Below, piece after piece: positions 1 to 9,764 of a stretch of 64,000 nt of DNA (positions within the stretch are counted from its first letter, which is position 1; every line of letters begins with the position of its first letter). The translations under genes were made by a program, and so were the position numbers. The DNA comes from Alteromonas profundi (lineage in GTDB: Bacteria; Pseudomonadota; Gammaproteobacteria; Enterobacterales; Alteromonadaceae), in the NCBI RefSeq assembly GCF_010500865.1, contig NZ_JAAAWN010000025.1:1-64000 (forward strand), in the 5' to 3' direction. A model generated the notes under the pieces. The model saw nothing but the letters and a program-made list of their open reading frames with translations. It ran no database searches and was not told the DNA's origin.

Positions 1-123
1 GGCTTCCTTCAGACCCTGCCGTTAGCCAACAACGCCCTTGCCATTCGGATTATCTTCCCCTCAGTCAGGGTGATTCAGGTTTCTTCCAACCTGACGGGTT
101 TGCCAGCTTCGCTGGGCAAACAA
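1..123. other. Unassigned window-edge sequence, no gene called
   Basis: The first 123 bases carry no gene I can support. One forward frame stays open from the window edge to about base 150, but it runs through the hairpin at 124-148, so I do not call it. A second short stem-loop (CCAGC-TTC-GCTGG, about 98-116) lies just before the terminator. The structured, G/C-richer look could be the end of a mobile element or transcript that begins outside the window; the left flank is needed to tell. Confidence 0.4.
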
Positions 124-148
124 AAAAAGCAGCCATTGGCTGCTTTTT
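124..148. terminator. Bidirectional rho-independent terminator
   Basis: Perfect 11-bp inverted repeat AAAAAGCAGCC / GGCTGCTTTTT with a 3-nt ATT loop. A-rich on the left and T-rich on the right, so it can work in both directions. It lies 18 bases past the stop of the leftward FadL gene. Confidence 0.8.
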
Positions 149-165
149 GACGCTCTGAACAAAGA

Positions 166-1467
166 TTAAAAACGTGTATTTACTTGCACGCTTAATACGT
201 GGGCAGTGGCCGACTGGCTGCCTACCATCGTAGAGGAAATACCTGTGCTACCAAGCGAGCGGGTTTTATTGATACTGGCTTCACGACCATTGATATAGGC
301 ATAAGCTAAATCGATAGTTGTGGCTTCTGTCATAGAGTAGGTTACACCGCCTGTAATCCAATGACGGTCAGTATCAGGAATACTTAGTGAACGATTTTCA
401 ACAGTAACGACGCCATCGTCATAGGCATAACCGGCGCGTAAGGTGTATTCATCGTTTAGCACGTACGTTACCCCAATTGAGCCTCTTAATGAGTCATCGA
501 AGTTCTCTTCCTTGATAAGGAAGTCGTCACCGCTGGCTAAGTTAGCTTCTAACTTTTGGAACGTACTCCAGTCGGTGAATACAAGGCTTGCCTGAACCGA
601 CCACTGCTCGTCTAGCTCTTGGCTAATTGCAAGTTCGGTAATAGAAGCAAGATTTAGGTCAAGGCTACCAGGCTGGTTTAGCTCGGCAGACAGGGCAGAG
701 CTTACTTCGCCGTCTAGTTCTAACTTGGTTTCAGCGCGATAAGATAAGGCGATATTTGTTGAACTAGTAGGCTGGTAGAAAACACCGGCATTCCAACCAT
801 AGCCAATATCATCACCTTCTAATTTAAATACCGATGCATTAGCGGTAGGTACGCCAAGTACGGTTGTCAAAGAATTAGGAAGCGCAGAGCTAATTTCTGC
901 ATCCGCATAGGTAATGTTAAGCCCAAAGCCTACCCGTAGGGTATCGTTAACTTTATAGGAAACAGCTGGGTTTATCGTAAAGGATTCAACTTCAGCAGTA
1001 TCTGCAAAGTGTAATGCTTCAAAATCGTCACCGTAGTCTGAACGAAGACCATAGGTTGAAAACGCGCCAACACCTACAGACCATTTTTCATTTAGCGGCG
1101 TAACGTAGAAAAATGAAGGAATGATAGCGATATCTGCAATATCATCTTCAGAAGCGTCTTCTGAAGCAATAACAACATCGCCGGCTTCCGTAGGCATGGT
1201 TGAGGTTATTTGACCTGTTACATCAACGCTTGGGAAGATTGAGCTTACAGAGCCACTGAACTGAGACGTAGTGAAAACACCGATGGCTGCGGGATTAGTA
1301 GCAAGCACACTCGCGTTTTCTGGCATTGCTGCTTGACCAGCCATCGCACGTCCTAAACCATTGGCACTGTGTTCGTTAACTTGGAAGCCTGCCGCCAACG
1401 CAGAAGAAGAAGAAACGGTGGCTAATGCCACACCTACAGCGACACGCAAAGAAAAATATTGCTTCAT
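166..1467 (-). CDS. fadL: FadL/OmpP1-family outer-membrane long-chain fatty acid transporter
   Basis: A 433-residue outer-membrane beta-barrel of the FadL/OmpP1/TodX family, which admits long-chain fatty acids and other hydrophobic compounds. Seen: a signal peptide ending ...SSSALA, then the family N-terminus beginning GFQVNEHSANGLGRA, the NPA triad (TNPAAIG) at about residues 58-60, and a C-terminal aromatic residue (NTRF) as expected for BAM-dependent insertion. I start at 1467 (MKQYFSL...), where the signal peptide begins and GAG lies upstream; the frame is open to 1530 but those 21 residues would ruin the signal. Monocistronic, ending at the 124-148 terminator. The exact substrate cannot be read from sequence. 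Confidence 0.93.
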   Translation of the reverse strand: MKQYFSLRVAVGVALATVSSSSALAAGFQVNEHSANGLGRAMAGQAAMPENASVLATNPAAIGVFTTSQFSGSVSSIFPSVDVTGQITSTMPTEAGDVVIASEDASEDDIADIAIIPSFFYVTPLNEKWSVGVGAFSTYGLRSDYGDDFEALHFADTAEVESFTINPAVSYKVNDTLRVGFGLNITYADAEISSALPNSLTTVLGVPTANASVFKLEGDDIGYGWNAGVFYQPTSSTNIALSYRAETKLELDGEVSSALSAELNQPGSLDLNLASITELAISQELDEQWSVQASLVFTDWSTFQKLEANLASGDDFLIKEENFDDSLRGSIGVTYVLNDEYTLRAGYAYDDGVVTVENRSLSIPDTDRHWITGGVTYSMTEATTIDLAYAYINGREASINKTRSLGSTGISSTMVGSQSATAHVLSVQVNTRF

Positions 1468-1798
1468 AAAATACTCATTTACTAGAAAAAGGCAGCTGCG
1501 CATTTTACGGATGCGAACGCATATGTTCAATGCAAGTTAACGATATTTACCTACATTTATCGCATTATTTACAATTTTAGCGACAATTTCGCGGCATTTT
1601 CCATCAACTTGATAATCAAGCGTTATCAGGATATTACATAGATGTAAAATTCGTTTGTTGGCAATAAGAACGAAGAACCCCTTTGTGAGCGAAAGGGGGG
1701 AAACCCGCTCACCTGTGCAGATACGCTTGCAAAGTCACCTCCTCATCCCCACAACCTTATTAGTTGCAGGAGTTCATTTACCCAAAGGAGACTCGGAT

Positions 1799-2797
1799 AT
1801 GTCTAGCTACAAAGAAATCTTACTCGTCAATCGACCAGAAGATGGAAAAATTGGCCCGCATCTTTTCGAAACAAAAGAACGCACTATTCCAGAGCCTGGT
1901 GACGGCGAAATTCTTATTAAACAAACCTACATGTCTTTAGATCCCGCCATGCTAGGTTGGATGAGTGAGGATAGAGAAAGCTACATTCCGCCTGTTGAAT
2001 TAGGCGAAGTTATGCGTTCCAGTGGTGTAGGAGAAGTGGTTGCCTCCAATCATTCTGATTTTGCGGTTGGCGATAAAGTTATGGGTATGACAGGGTGGAC
2101 AGAATACCTTGTAAGCGATGGCTCTGGTTTTAATAAACTGCAAGACGGTGTAACCGAAGAAATGGCGCTATGTGTGTTTGCACTTCCTGGCTTAACTGCA
2201 ACCACAGGTTTATATAATTTTGGTAAACCCAAAGAAGGCGAAACACTAGTGGTAACTGGCGCTGCTGGCTCGGTAGGTTCTATCGTAGGCCAACTTGCTA
2301 AAGCAGACGGTTTACGGGTTATTGGCGTAGTGGGGAGTGACGAAAAAGCAGATTGGATAGTAAACGAATTAGGCTTTGACGGCGCAATCAATTATAAAAC
2401 GGATGACTTAGAGGCTAAACTAACCGAATTGACCCCAGATAAAATTGACGTATTTTTTGAAAATACCGGCGGTCCTATTCAGCATCATATTTTTAACCGT
2501 ATGAATACCCACGGACGTATTGTTGTATGTGGAATGATTGCCGATTATCAATCGGATAGCCCCGCCCCAGGCCCTAACTGGATCCCGTTAATTAAAAAAC
2601 GCATTACTATGCGTGGTTTCGCCATGCCGGATCACTGGGGAGAAGTTCCTCAACTATTGGAAAAACTAACCCCCTATGTTAAGCAAGGAAAAATTAACTA
2701 TCGAGCCCATACCATTGAGGGCTTAAGTAATGCTCAGAAAGGATTGAACATGCTGTTCGAAGGGCAAAATAAAGGCAAGATGCTGGTTAAACTCTAA
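1799..2797 (+). CDS. NADP-dependent MDR oxidoreductase (PTGR/CurA-like)
   Basis: A 332-residue zinc-independent medium-chain dehydrogenase/reductase of the leukotriene B4 dehydrogenase / prostaglandin reductase / CurA group, which reduces the C=C bond of alpha,beta-unsaturated carbonyls with NADPH. Seen: N-terminal GroES-like half, then the Rossmann glycine motif AAGSVGS in 'VVTGAAGSVGSIVGQLAK', and no structural zinc cysteine cluster. The start is fixed by AAAGGAG at 1784-1790, eight bases before ATG 1799; the open frame back to 1655 has no ribosome site. Cytosolic and monocistronic, likely for detoxification of reactive enals/enones. The precise substrate is not deducible. Confidence 0.9.
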   Translation: MSSYKEILLVNRPEDGKIGPHLFETKERTIPEPGDGEILIKQTYMSLDPAMLGWMSEDRESYIPPVELGEVMRSSGVGEVVASNHSDFAVGDKVMGMTGWTEYLVSDGSGFNKLQDGVTEEMALCVFALPGLTATTGLYNFGKPKEGETLVVTGAAGSVGSIVGQLAKADGLRVIGVVGSDEKADWIVNELGFDGAINYKTDDLEAKLTELTPDKIDVFFENTGGPIQHHIFNRMNTHGRIVVCGMIADYQSDSPAPGPNWIPLIKKRITMRGFAMPDHWGEVPQLLEKLTPYVKQGKINYRAHTIEGLSNAQKGLNMLFEGQNKGKMLVKL

Positions 2798-2807
2798 TCG
2801 CATTGTT

Positions 2808-2843
2808 AGTTACGCTATCGCTTCAAACTAGGATAGCGTAACT
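2808..2843. terminator. Terminator between convergent genes
   Basis: AGTTACGCTATC / GATAGCGTAACT, perfect 12-bp arms with a 12-nt loop, covering the stop codon of the leftward GGDEF gene and lying 11 bases after the stop of the rightward reductase. No strong T-run, so termination is inferred from position and stem strength. Confidence 0.6.
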
Positions 2844-3898
2844 ACCTCAAAGGTATTTTTACCTGCATGCTTCGCTTTGTAGAGCGCGCCGTCTGCTTTG
2901 GTAACGAGTTCATCTAGGCTTAACTGCTTGGCAGGTGACAAAACAACAGCTCCAATTGAGCAAGTCACCCAATCGTGCGTGGCCCCATTTGCGTGTTTCA
3001 TTTCTCGCGATTGCCAACTTTGCTTAATTTGTTTGCACCGGTGGCCTACACTTTCGCTATCTAACCCGCTTACTACAATCATAAACTCTTCGCCACCATA
3101 ACGCCCTAGAATATCCGTTTCACGTTGAAACACCTCACGCATAATATCCGCTTGTGCGACAATGGCATCATCACCCTGTTGGTGACCAAAGCTATCGTTA
3201 TATTGCTTAAAATCATCCAGATCTAACATTATCACTGCAATATGCAAAGATTCCCGGTGCGCAAGCGACAACAGTTTTTCGCCACTTTGCATTAGCGCGC
3301 GCCGGTTAAGTAGGTTTGTGAGGGGGTCCACCCTACTTAGAGTAGCAAGCTTTTTGTTTGTCGAAGCAAGCAAAGAAATGGCGTAATCGAGGCGGTATTT
3401 AGCGTAGGCGCATATAAATAACGAGCCCGTAACAAAGGCTGCGCTGATAAAAACGCGCTCGCCATATACTGGGGCAATAACCATTAAGCCAACAAAGCCA
3501 AATGCATTCACAGTGGAAGCCAATATGGCTAGCCGGTAATTTATTCCTAACGCAAAAACACAATAAAACGCATATAAAATAGTGCCTTCATAAGGGAATA
3601 TGAATTCACTTCGCTCCCACAATTGATAAATAAGCCAATAGTTTGTGTAGGTAAGAAGCACCATTAGCAGCGTGAGGATTAAGAACCTATTGGCATAAAA
3701 ATAGCGCGTAAAAGAAAACGCGATAATCGCTACAATAATAGGGAGTTGATAGGTGAAGCGATTATAGAGATAAAGCGCATGGAGCTTAGTTGGCAGTAGA
3801 ACAATGTCGGCCCATACAAAGCAACAAAGTAATAAAGCCCCAACAATTAATGCTAATCGAAGGCGCACTATCTCCTTTTTTGGAGCAAGTGTATTCAT
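2828..3898 (-). CDS. Membrane-anchored diguanylate cyclase (GGDEF)
   Basis: A 356-residue protein: about six hydrophobic segments in residues 12-170, then a GGDEF domain (about 185-352). It makes cyclic di-GMP from two GTP. The active-site loop is intact, GGEEF at 268-272, and the inhibitory product-binding RxxD site is present as R259-E-T-D262, so feedback inhibition is expected. The N-terminal sensor is an unclassified multi-pass membrane domain. Start ATG 3898 has AGGAA eight bases upstream. It lies 75 bases downstream of the hybrid kinase on the same strand and could be read with it, giving a possible link from that sensor to c-di-GMP. Confidence 0.92.
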   Translation of the reverse strand: MNTLAPKKEIVRLRLALIVGALLLCCFVWADIVLLPTKLHALYLYNRFTYQLPIIVAIIAFSFTRYFYANRFLILTLLMVLLTYTNYWLIYQLWERSEFIFPYEGTILYAFYCVFALGINYRLAILASTVNAFGFVGLMVIAPVYGERVFISAAFVTGSLFICAYAKYRLDYAISLLASTNKKLATLSRVDPLTNLLNRRALMQSGEKLLSLAHRESLHIAVIMLDLDDFKQYNDSFGHQQGDDAIVAQADIMREVFQRETDILGRYGGEEFMIVVSGLDSESVGHRCKQIKQSWQSREMKHANGATHDWVTCSIGAVVLSPAKQLSLDELVTKADGALYKAKHAGKNTFEVVTLS

Positions 3899-3973
3899 TC
3901 AACCATTCCTAAAAACAACGGGAACCAGCCGCCCCATAACCTAAGTATAGGCAATTCTCGACAGTAAGCAGGG

Positions 3974-5884
3974 TTAGTTTGGCCGCCCTTGGAGCGCAAC
4001 CATACTGCTTTCTAGCGCCTCAATAGTAACGGGCTTTGTCACTACATCTTGCATACCTGCTTGCATAAAGGCTTCATGTCGGTCTTTAAATGCTTCGGCT
4101 GTTAAGCCAATAATGGGAACGTCTTTACACGGGCTTTCTAACTTACGAATGCGTTGTGTTGCCTCTACCCCATCCATAACCGGCATGTGAATATCCATAA
4201 ACACAAGATCTATGTCACCGTCTTCCACTCTTGCTGCGGCTTTCAAACCGTTATCCACGTGAGTAACAACACAACCAAGCTGTTCAAGCAGTGCTTTTGC
4301 AACCACCGCATTTATCGCATTATCTTCCGCGAGTAGCACATTCATACCTTGCTTGAGCTTAGGTACTGTAGAAATTTCATCGTGGTTCACATTAGTTGAT
4401 ACTTCTGGTGATACCCGAGACTTCACTTTGGCAGTTACTGTAAAGCAAGATCCCTCACCTACTTTACTGGTAACCCTGATATCACCATCTAATAATTGAG
4501 CGAGTTCTCTTGCGATAGCAAGCCCTAGCCCTGTGCCCCCATAGCGGCGCGAAATAGAAGAATCCGACTGGGTAAACTTATCAAAAATACTTTCTAACCG
4601 GTCGGCTTCAATACCAATGCCGGTATCTTTCACCATAATAACCAAATGGTTATCTTGCGTTTCCATCGTACTAACGTGCTTTAGCTTTGCGTTGATGACG
4701 ACAGTGCCCTGGTGAGTAAATTTAATCGCATTACTAATAAGATTAATCACTATTTGGCGTATTTTAGTAATATCGCTAATTACTAACACAGACGCGAGAT
4801 TTCGGCTTTTATATTCAAGACGGGTGTTATTAACACTGGCGTTCGTGCCAAGCAAGGTGACGAGATCGCGCAACATAGAGTCTAAGTCAAATTCGGTAAG
4901 ATCTATCTCCGTCATACCAGACTCAATTTTAGATAAATCGAGAACGTCATTAATAACATTCGCCAAAATTGACGCCGACGCTTTTAAATCAGTTGCGTAT
5001 TTTTGTTGTTTTTCAGTAAGTTCAGTGGCTAATAATAAAGAAGCGAGCCCCTGAATACCGTTAAGTGGCGTACGCATTTCATGGCTCATTACTGCCAAAA
5101 AATCTGTTTTGGCTTTATTAGCTGCCTGAGCCTTTGAGACGTATTCAACGATTTCACCGGACATAAATTCTACATCACGGGCCAATTCACTCAATTCGTT
5201 TTTACCGCTTACCGCTATGTCCACTTTGCTATGGTTACTGGCAATTTTGCTGGTAGCACTTTTTATTTTATTAATTGGCGCAATAACAAAAAGCTGAGTT
5301 ACCGTTCCCATCAGCACACTCACTAACGCGACTGCGAATAAAGTGGTCGCCACCGTAAACAACGCAATTTTCGACAATGATGCTTCAAGCTCTGTGGCAG
5401 GCTGGCTCACCGTCAGCTTCCAATTCCATGGAACAAAAACGCCACACGCAAATAGCGCCTCATCATCATTAAGAATGGTTTCCCCAAATGCCACGTCTTT
5501 ACCATTAATAGAGGTGTGGTTGGCGGTGTCTAAATCAACAGGGCTCCAAGAGGTTAAGGTGCTATAAATCTTTTCGCCGCTACTGTAGTCACTGATAGTA
5601 AAGGCTTTGCCTGTAGTTTCGCTTAGCGCATCTAGCTCATCAAACACTTCTTTTTGATAGGCATCTCGAAATACTGGTACGTTTTCTAATCCAGATTGAA
5701 GCAGCAGTTGATGTCGCTCATCTACTAAATCGAAAAACGAGAGTGACAGGGTTTGCGTTAGCAATTGGTATTCTTTCTCGCGCACAGACTCATAAGCACT
5801 TAAATATGCCCAGTAGCCAGTAAGGGCCATGCCTATAAGCAGAATAGGAATATAAATAGCGAGAAGTTTAGATTTAATACGCAT
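3974..5884 (-). CDS. Hybrid sensor histidine kinase with receiver domain
   Basis: A 636-residue inner-membrane sensor kinase. Order: TM1 (about 7-28), periplasmic sensor (about 30-170), TM2 (about 172-200), linker, HisKA with phospho-acceptor H268 (FLAVMSHEMRTP), HATPase_c (N385 box, DTGIGI, GGTGLGLA at 449-456), and a C-terminal receiver with phospho-acceptor D564 (FMDIHMPVMDG). No Hpt domain is present, so a phosphotransfer partner must be elsewhere, or the receiver acts in cis. It follows the substrate-binding protein gene by 19 bases, which suggests that the binding protein presents ligand to the periplasmic sensor. The ligand is unknown. Confidence 0.92.
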   Translation of the reverse strand: MRIKSKLLAIYIPILLIGMALTGYWAYLSAYESVREKEYQLLTQTLSLSFFDLVDERHQLLLQSGLENVPVFRDAYQKEVFDELDALSETTGKAFTISDYSSGEKIYSTLTSWSPVDLDTANHTSINGKDVAFGETILNDDEALFACGVFVPWNWKLTVSQPATELEASLSKIALFTVATTLFAVALVSVLMGTVTQLFVIAPINKIKSATSKIASNHSKVDIAVSGKNELSELARDVEFMSGEIVEYVSKAQAANKAKTDFLAVMSHEMRTPLNGIQGLASLLLATELTEKQQKYATDLKASASILANVINDVLDLSKIESGMTEIDLTEFDLDSMLRDLVTLLGTNASVNNTRLEYKSRNLASVLVISDITKIRQIVINLISNAIKFTHQGTVVINAKLKHVSTMETQDNHLVIMVKDTGIGIEADRLESIFDKFTQSDSSISRRYGGTGLGLAIARELAQLLDGDIRVTSKVGEGSCFTVTAKVKSRVSPEVSTNVNHDEISTVPKLKQGMNVLLAEDNAINAVVAKALLEQLGCVVTHVDNGLKAAARVEDGDIDLVFMDIHMPVMDGVEATQRIRKLESPCKDVPIIGLTAEAFKDRHEAFMQAGMQDVVTKPVTIEALESSMVALQGRPN

Positions 5885-5903
5885 AATATCGTTAGAGCAA
5901 ACC

Positions 5904-6923
5904 TTAGTGGTAGACGTTATTTTTAGCTAACTTCAAGTAAGAAGACGGAATAGGCACATTAATTTTAATTGCCGTTGAAACATTCACTGCTACTGTATAC
6001 TGGTCTGTTCTAGAAACAGGGATGGTATTGGCTGCGCGCCCCATTAGTATTTCTCGTGCCCGGGTTGCTGCAGACTTTCCTATAGAAGATTCATCTGTCA
6101 GCACCCCCAACAATGCGCCCTTTTTTACTGACGCAAGGTTTTCTGCAAATAAAGGCATAAGGTTCATATTTTGCCTTACGCTATCTATAAGTATTGCCGA
6201 CTCTTGTAACGGGCCTGACGATAGCCAATAACCATCAAACTGGGTATCGGTCCGCTTAAACGCTTGAAGTATCCCTTCAGTCATCGCAACCGCCCCAGCC
6301 TCACCTTCAACATATTTGGTCGCTACTGGCACAAAATTGATGCTGCCGTAGTTTTCATCGAGCTTAAGAAGGCTTGCCACAGAACTAGCAGAAGAAGGGT
6401 AATCAGTATGTAATAAGGCTATAGTGAAGGGCCGCGCTTGGGTACTAGGGGTTAAAAGCCCGTCTAATATATCCAGTTTTATATTAACATCGAGTACATG
6501 AGATTCGCCGGTAATGTTAGTGCGACTAACCGTGTTAAATTCCTCGACTATGCCTTCTTTTATAGGGTCAGCCACTGTCATAAAGAGCTTTGGTATATCG
6601 CTTGCAATCTCAGCTGAATAAAGTGCGCGAGTGGCCAATGTAGCCACTGACACGATAAGATCGGGCAAGATTTCCTTACGACTAATTTGCTCAATCATCT
6701 GTGCAGCTTGTGCTTGCGATCCCTGGGCGTCATAGATATCAAAGATGATATCGGCATTTGGCATAATCTTTACCAACTCGTTTTTAAACGCCGCTGTGGA
6801 GTTTGCCACAATAGGCAAAGACGCTGTTTGGATAATAGCCACGCGTACCTCTTTCGCCAATACAGAAGCAGTAACGCTTAAACAGCTAGTAAGTAAAAAC
6901 ACGAAAGAAAGCAAACGCTTCAT
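5904..6923 (-). CDS. ABC-type substrate-binding protein (PF04392-like), sensor-kinase partner
   Basis: A 339-residue periplasmic protein with a clear signal peptide (...LSVTASVLA-KEVRV). The two-lobe periplasmic-binding fold of the ABC_sub_bind family is recognisable from 'VAIIQTASLPIV' and 'PDLIVSVATLATRAL'. Such proteins normally feed an ABC permease, but no permease or ATPase gene is adjacent; the next gene, 19 bases on, is a hybrid histidine kinase. I infer a sensory rather than transport role. Ligand unknown; tryptophan/tyrosine and related small molecules are known for the family. A 19-bp palindrome at 6960-6978 lies 37 bases upstream of the ATG and is a likely control site. Confidence 0.8.
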   Translation of the reverse strand: MKRLLSFVFLLTSCLSVTASVLAKEVRVAIIQTASLPIVANSTAAFKNELVKIMPNADIIFDIYDAQGSQAQAAQMIEQISRKEILPDLIVSVATLATRALYSAEIASDIPKLFMTVADPIKEGIVEEFNTVSRTNITGESHVLDVNIKLDILDGLLTPSTQARPFTIALLHTDYPSSASSVASLLKLDENYGSINFVPVATKYVEGEAGAVAMTEGILQAFKRTDTQFDGYWLSSGPLQESAILIDSVRQNMNLMPLFAENLASVKKGALLGVLTDESSIGKSAATRAREILMGRAANTIPVSRTDQYTVAVNVSTAIKINVPIPSSYLKLAKNNVYH

Positions 6924-6959
6924 TTAAGTACGCCTAAAGGAAAACCCGCTAAAAGTATA

Positions 6960-6978
6960 ATACAGATCAGATCTGTAT
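6960..6978. promoter_or_regulatory. Palindromic candidate operator
   Basis: ATACAGATC-A-GATCTGTAT, a perfect inverted repeat with 9-bp arms around one base. It sits between the binding-protein gene (start 6923) and the 3' end of the monooxygenase gene (7022). Size and symmetry suit a dimeric repressor or activator; no regulator is identified. Confidence 0.5.
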
Positions 6979-7021
6979 ATTAGTGATAATCTACACAGAT
7001 TGCATAGCCTAATAAATGTAA

Positions 7022-8038
7022 CTACTCCACCGTATAACTATCTTTGTTGGCCATAAGATCTATTTCACTTAGCAGCTTAATACTTTTTAAACGCGCCTTA
7101 ATATCGTGGATAGGAGTAGATACAATAAGTTCATCTGCTTCAGTAGTCTCGATAAATTGTGCTAATTTCTGCGCAACTGTCTCTTTCGTTCCCACAACAG
7201 CGTAGCGCAATATATTGTCTAACATCGCTTTATCCGTTGGCGAACAAATAGCGTTTATATCATCAACCGGCTTGGCAAAAGGTTGGTTCCCACCCCTTCG
7301 CATGGCAATAAATTGCTGCTGAACTGAGGTAAATAAGTATTTGGCTTGCTCTTCGGTATCTGCAACTACGGCCATAACACCCACCATAGTGTAAGGCTTT
7401 TCACACTGCGCAGACGCTGAAAACATAGAACGATAAACGTGTATTGCATCAAAAAGGGCGTCGGGGGCAAAGTGAGAAGCAAATGAATAAGGCAACCCTA
7501 AGCGTGCGGCCAATTGGGCACTGTACAAACTAGAACCTAGCAGCCATAAAGGAACATGGGTATTAGCGCCGGGCACGGCTACGATAGATTGCCTTTGCTC
7601 AGGCGTGCCTAAATAATGTTGTAGGGTTAAAATATCGTCTGGATAGTTATCAACATCATTATTAAGGTTGCGTCGCAAGGCTTTTGCCGTTGCCATATCC
7701 GTGCCGGGGGCTCGGCCTAAACCTAAATCTATACGTTGAGGAAACAAGGTGGCTAACGTGCCAAACTGTTCTGCAATAACTAAAGGTGCATGATTTGGTA
7801 ACATTATGCCCCCTGAACCCACGCGTATGTGGGTGGTGGCGTTGGCAATATGGGTTAGCACTACAGCAGTGGCAGAACTCGCTACCCCTTTCATACCGTG
7901 GTGCTCTGCGAGCCAGACACGCCTGTAACCACACTGCTCAGCCTGTATCGCTAATTGCTTAGAATTGTCTAAAGCACGCGCAATGCTTTCGCCTTCAGAA
8001 ATAGGCGCTAAATCAAGAACTGAAAACGGTATCTTCAT
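7022..8038 (-). CDS. Luciferase-like flavin-dependent monooxygenase (LLM class)
   Basis: A 338-residue protein of the bacterial-luciferase superfamily, YhbW/MsnO8-like group. These are FMNH2- or F420-dependent oxidoreductases with a TIM barrel. Seen: N-terminal '[14 protein letters not shown]', '[17 protein letters not shown]', '[25 protein letters not shown]' and '[13 protein letters not shown]', all hallmark blocks of the group. Cytosolic, single gene. The substrate is unknown; since flavin monooxygenases also desulfonate alkanesulfonates, a link with the sulfonate block that starts about 1.5 kb away was considered, but this subgroup is not SsuD-like and the gene carries no copy of the local operator. 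Confidence 0.88.
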   Translation of the reverse strand: MKIPFSVLDLAPISEGESIARALDNSKQLAIQAEQCGYRRVWLAEHHGMKGVASSATAVVLTHIANATTHIRVGSGGIMLPNHAPLVIAEQFGTLATLFPQRIDLGLGRAPGTDMATAKALRRNLNNDVDNYPDDILTLQHYLGTPEQRQSIVAVPGANTHVPLWLLGSSLYSAQLAARLGLPYSFASHFAPDALFDAIHVYRSMFSASAQCEKPYTMVGVMAVVADTEEQAKYLFTSVQQQFIAMRRGGNQPFAKPVDDINAICSPTDKAMLDNILRYAVVGTKETVAQKLAQFIETTEADELIVSTPIHDIKARLKSIKLLSEIDLMANKDSYTVE

Positions 8039-8277
8039 AAAAACCTCGCGTGAATCTTTAAACGTAAAAGAATAATGCTAAAAGCAAAAAATGAATATCT
8101 CATGCTTGTAGAGGCAGGAACAAGGCTATTCAAAGCAATGGCGGGGCGTACACCGAAAAAAGCAAAAGCACGAAGTAGTGAAAAGAGAAGAAAAGAAAAA
8201 AATAGTTGATACCGACGCAAGCAGCGCAGATTAGCTAACTGCTTACGTCGACAACCATACTATTTTAGGGCTTGCGT

Positions 8278-9279
8278 TTAAGGCTTTATTTTAACCAACC
8301 ACTCATGCTTATCTTCAGCCTTACCCCATTGTATGTCGTTAAGTGCTTGGCGTAATTTCATCGTTACCGGGCCGGCCTCGCCATTACCTACTTGATGCTC
8401 TTTGCCGTTGTGAATAAAGGTACCTACCGGTGTTAATACCGCAGCCGTACCCGACAATGCCGCTTCCGTTCCCGGCTTGGCTGCCCGTTCTAGTAACTCA
8501 TCAACGGTAATATTGCGTTCGCTAACAGTCATACCATGATCTTTTGCCAACTGTAAGATAGTAGCGCGAGTAACCCCGTGCAGGAAACTTGAATCTAATC
8601 CCTTGGTGATAATCTCATTACCATCTACGAGTAAAAAGTTTGCGGCCCCTGTTTCCTGCACATCACCATTTGGACAGAACAAAATTTGATCGGCTTGAAC
8701 TTCCGCTCTCGCCTTTAAAATAGGGGGAAGTGCGCTGGCATAGTTTCCACCACTTTTCACCATGCCCATATGGGGGGCACAGCGCATGCCTGTTTCATCA
8801 AGTAACAAGCGCAACGGCTTTAACCCACCGGCGAAATAGTCGCCCACAGGTGAGAGCAAAACATACAGTATGGAGGTTGCCGAAGGTGCTGCGGCCTTAC
8901 CGATAGACGCTTCGGTACCGATATGGGTTGGACGTATGTACATAGAACCAGGAGGCTTTGGTACTTCTGAGCTGTATTGGGTAACAATATCGACAATCAT
9001 TTTTTCAACTTGTGCTTTATCGATATCGGGAAGGTTCAACAAACGGCTGCTTTGGGCAAAGCGCTCTATGTTTCGATCCATACGGAAGATATTAATACTT
9101 CCATCTTCGTGCCTAAATGCCTTCAACCCTTCAAAGCAGGTGCTCGAATAATGCAAGACGTGCGCGCCTGGATGCATTTGTATGCTATCTGCACTGACTA
9201 TCTCAGTCTCAGACCACTTATCATTTTCAAAACGGGTAAGCGCCATTTGTGGCATGAATACGGTACCGAATGCGGCCAT
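8278..9279 (-). CDS. ilvE: Branched-chain amino acid aminotransferase
   Basis: A 333-residue class IV PLP aminotransferase, which transfers the amino group between Leu/Ile/Val and 2-oxoglutarate. The PLP lysine is K175 in 'MGMVKSGGNYASAL'; 'GTEAALSGTAAVLTPV' is the C-terminal phosphate/substrate loop. The start is ATG 9279 (MAAFGTVFMP), with AGGA seven bases upstream; an in-frame extension to 9330 has no ribosome site. The length and lack of insertions fit the eukaryote-like bacterial BCAT branch. Cytosolic, housekeeping, monocistronic. It is not part of the neighbouring sulfosugar regulon. Confidence 0.93.
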   Translation of the reverse strand: MAAFGTVFMPQMALTRFENDKWSETEIVSADSIQMHPGAHVLHYSSTCFEGLKAFRHEDGSINIFRMDRNIERFAQSSRLLNLPDIDKAQVEKMIVDIVTQYSSEVPKPPGSMYIRPTHIGTEASIGKAAAPSATSILYVLLSPVGDYFAGGLKPLRLLLDETGMRCAPHMGMVKSGGNYASALPPILKARAEVQADQILFCPNGDVQETGAANFLLVDGNEIITKGLDSSFLHGVTRATILQLAKDHGMTVSERNITVDELLERAAKPGTEAALSGTAAVLTPVGTFIHNGKEHQVGNGEAGPVTMKLRQALNDIQWGKAEDKHEWLVKIKP

Positions 9280-9505
9280 TGGTTTTTCCTGTTTACGTCT
9301 ACTCAAAAAATACACGACAGAGTTTACCAAAAAAAGTGCGTATTGCTAAAAGAATGTCCGATGTTATCGCGTTATTTCGCCAAGTTCTTGCTAGGCATGA
9401 TTTAATCACAGCCATTTCTATATGCTGATAGTCATCGGTTTGATTAAATGCTACTTGCTGCTAGAAGTTTTTCATACTCTTCTCTCCTTATATAGTCATT
9501 ACATG

Positions 9506-9517
9506 TCTTGTATAAGA
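9506..9517. promoter_or_regulatory. Operator A: TCTTGTATAAGA, apparently orphaned
   Basis: Same 12-mer, in inverse orientation, as the operator before the aldo/keto reductase gene (20919-20930). To its left, reading leftward, lies AGGAG (9484-9488) and ATG (9475), but the frame stops after MKNF. To its right lies a degraded reading frame. I infer a site once tied to a regulon gene that has been lost. Confidence 0.55.
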
Positions 9518-9764
9518 TATGCAAATTAAAGAGAACGTATTACCTCTAGTGATATCTAGCAGAGTATTTTATTAAACTTTACATTAAACGTACCAAGCTG
9601 GAACAGTATTCCACCTTTTAACATCCCAATACTCCATTCTCAGCGTCAAAGAGGAAGTACAAATAACAACCTCACCAGACAGGCAATTAATTGGTTTTCA
9701 TACCGACATTGTGACGATACATAGAGGTAATTGGCATCAACATAACAATGGTAAGTCAAACGGT

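Noticed and set aside
1-150. An open forward frame entering from the left edge
   Set aside because: It contains two hairpins, one a clear terminator, and the peptide looks like no known protein.
7022-8038. Luciferase-like gene as an SsuD/SmoC-type desulfonase of the sulfosugar locus
   Set aside because: Its sequence blocks are of the YhbW/MsnO8 group, no flavin reductase is near, ilvE lies between, and no regulon operator is present.
8035-8220. A 61-codon leftward frame before the luciferase-like gene
   Set aside because: No ribosome site; its sequence is the translation of a purine-rich tract and it looks hydrophobic only by composition.
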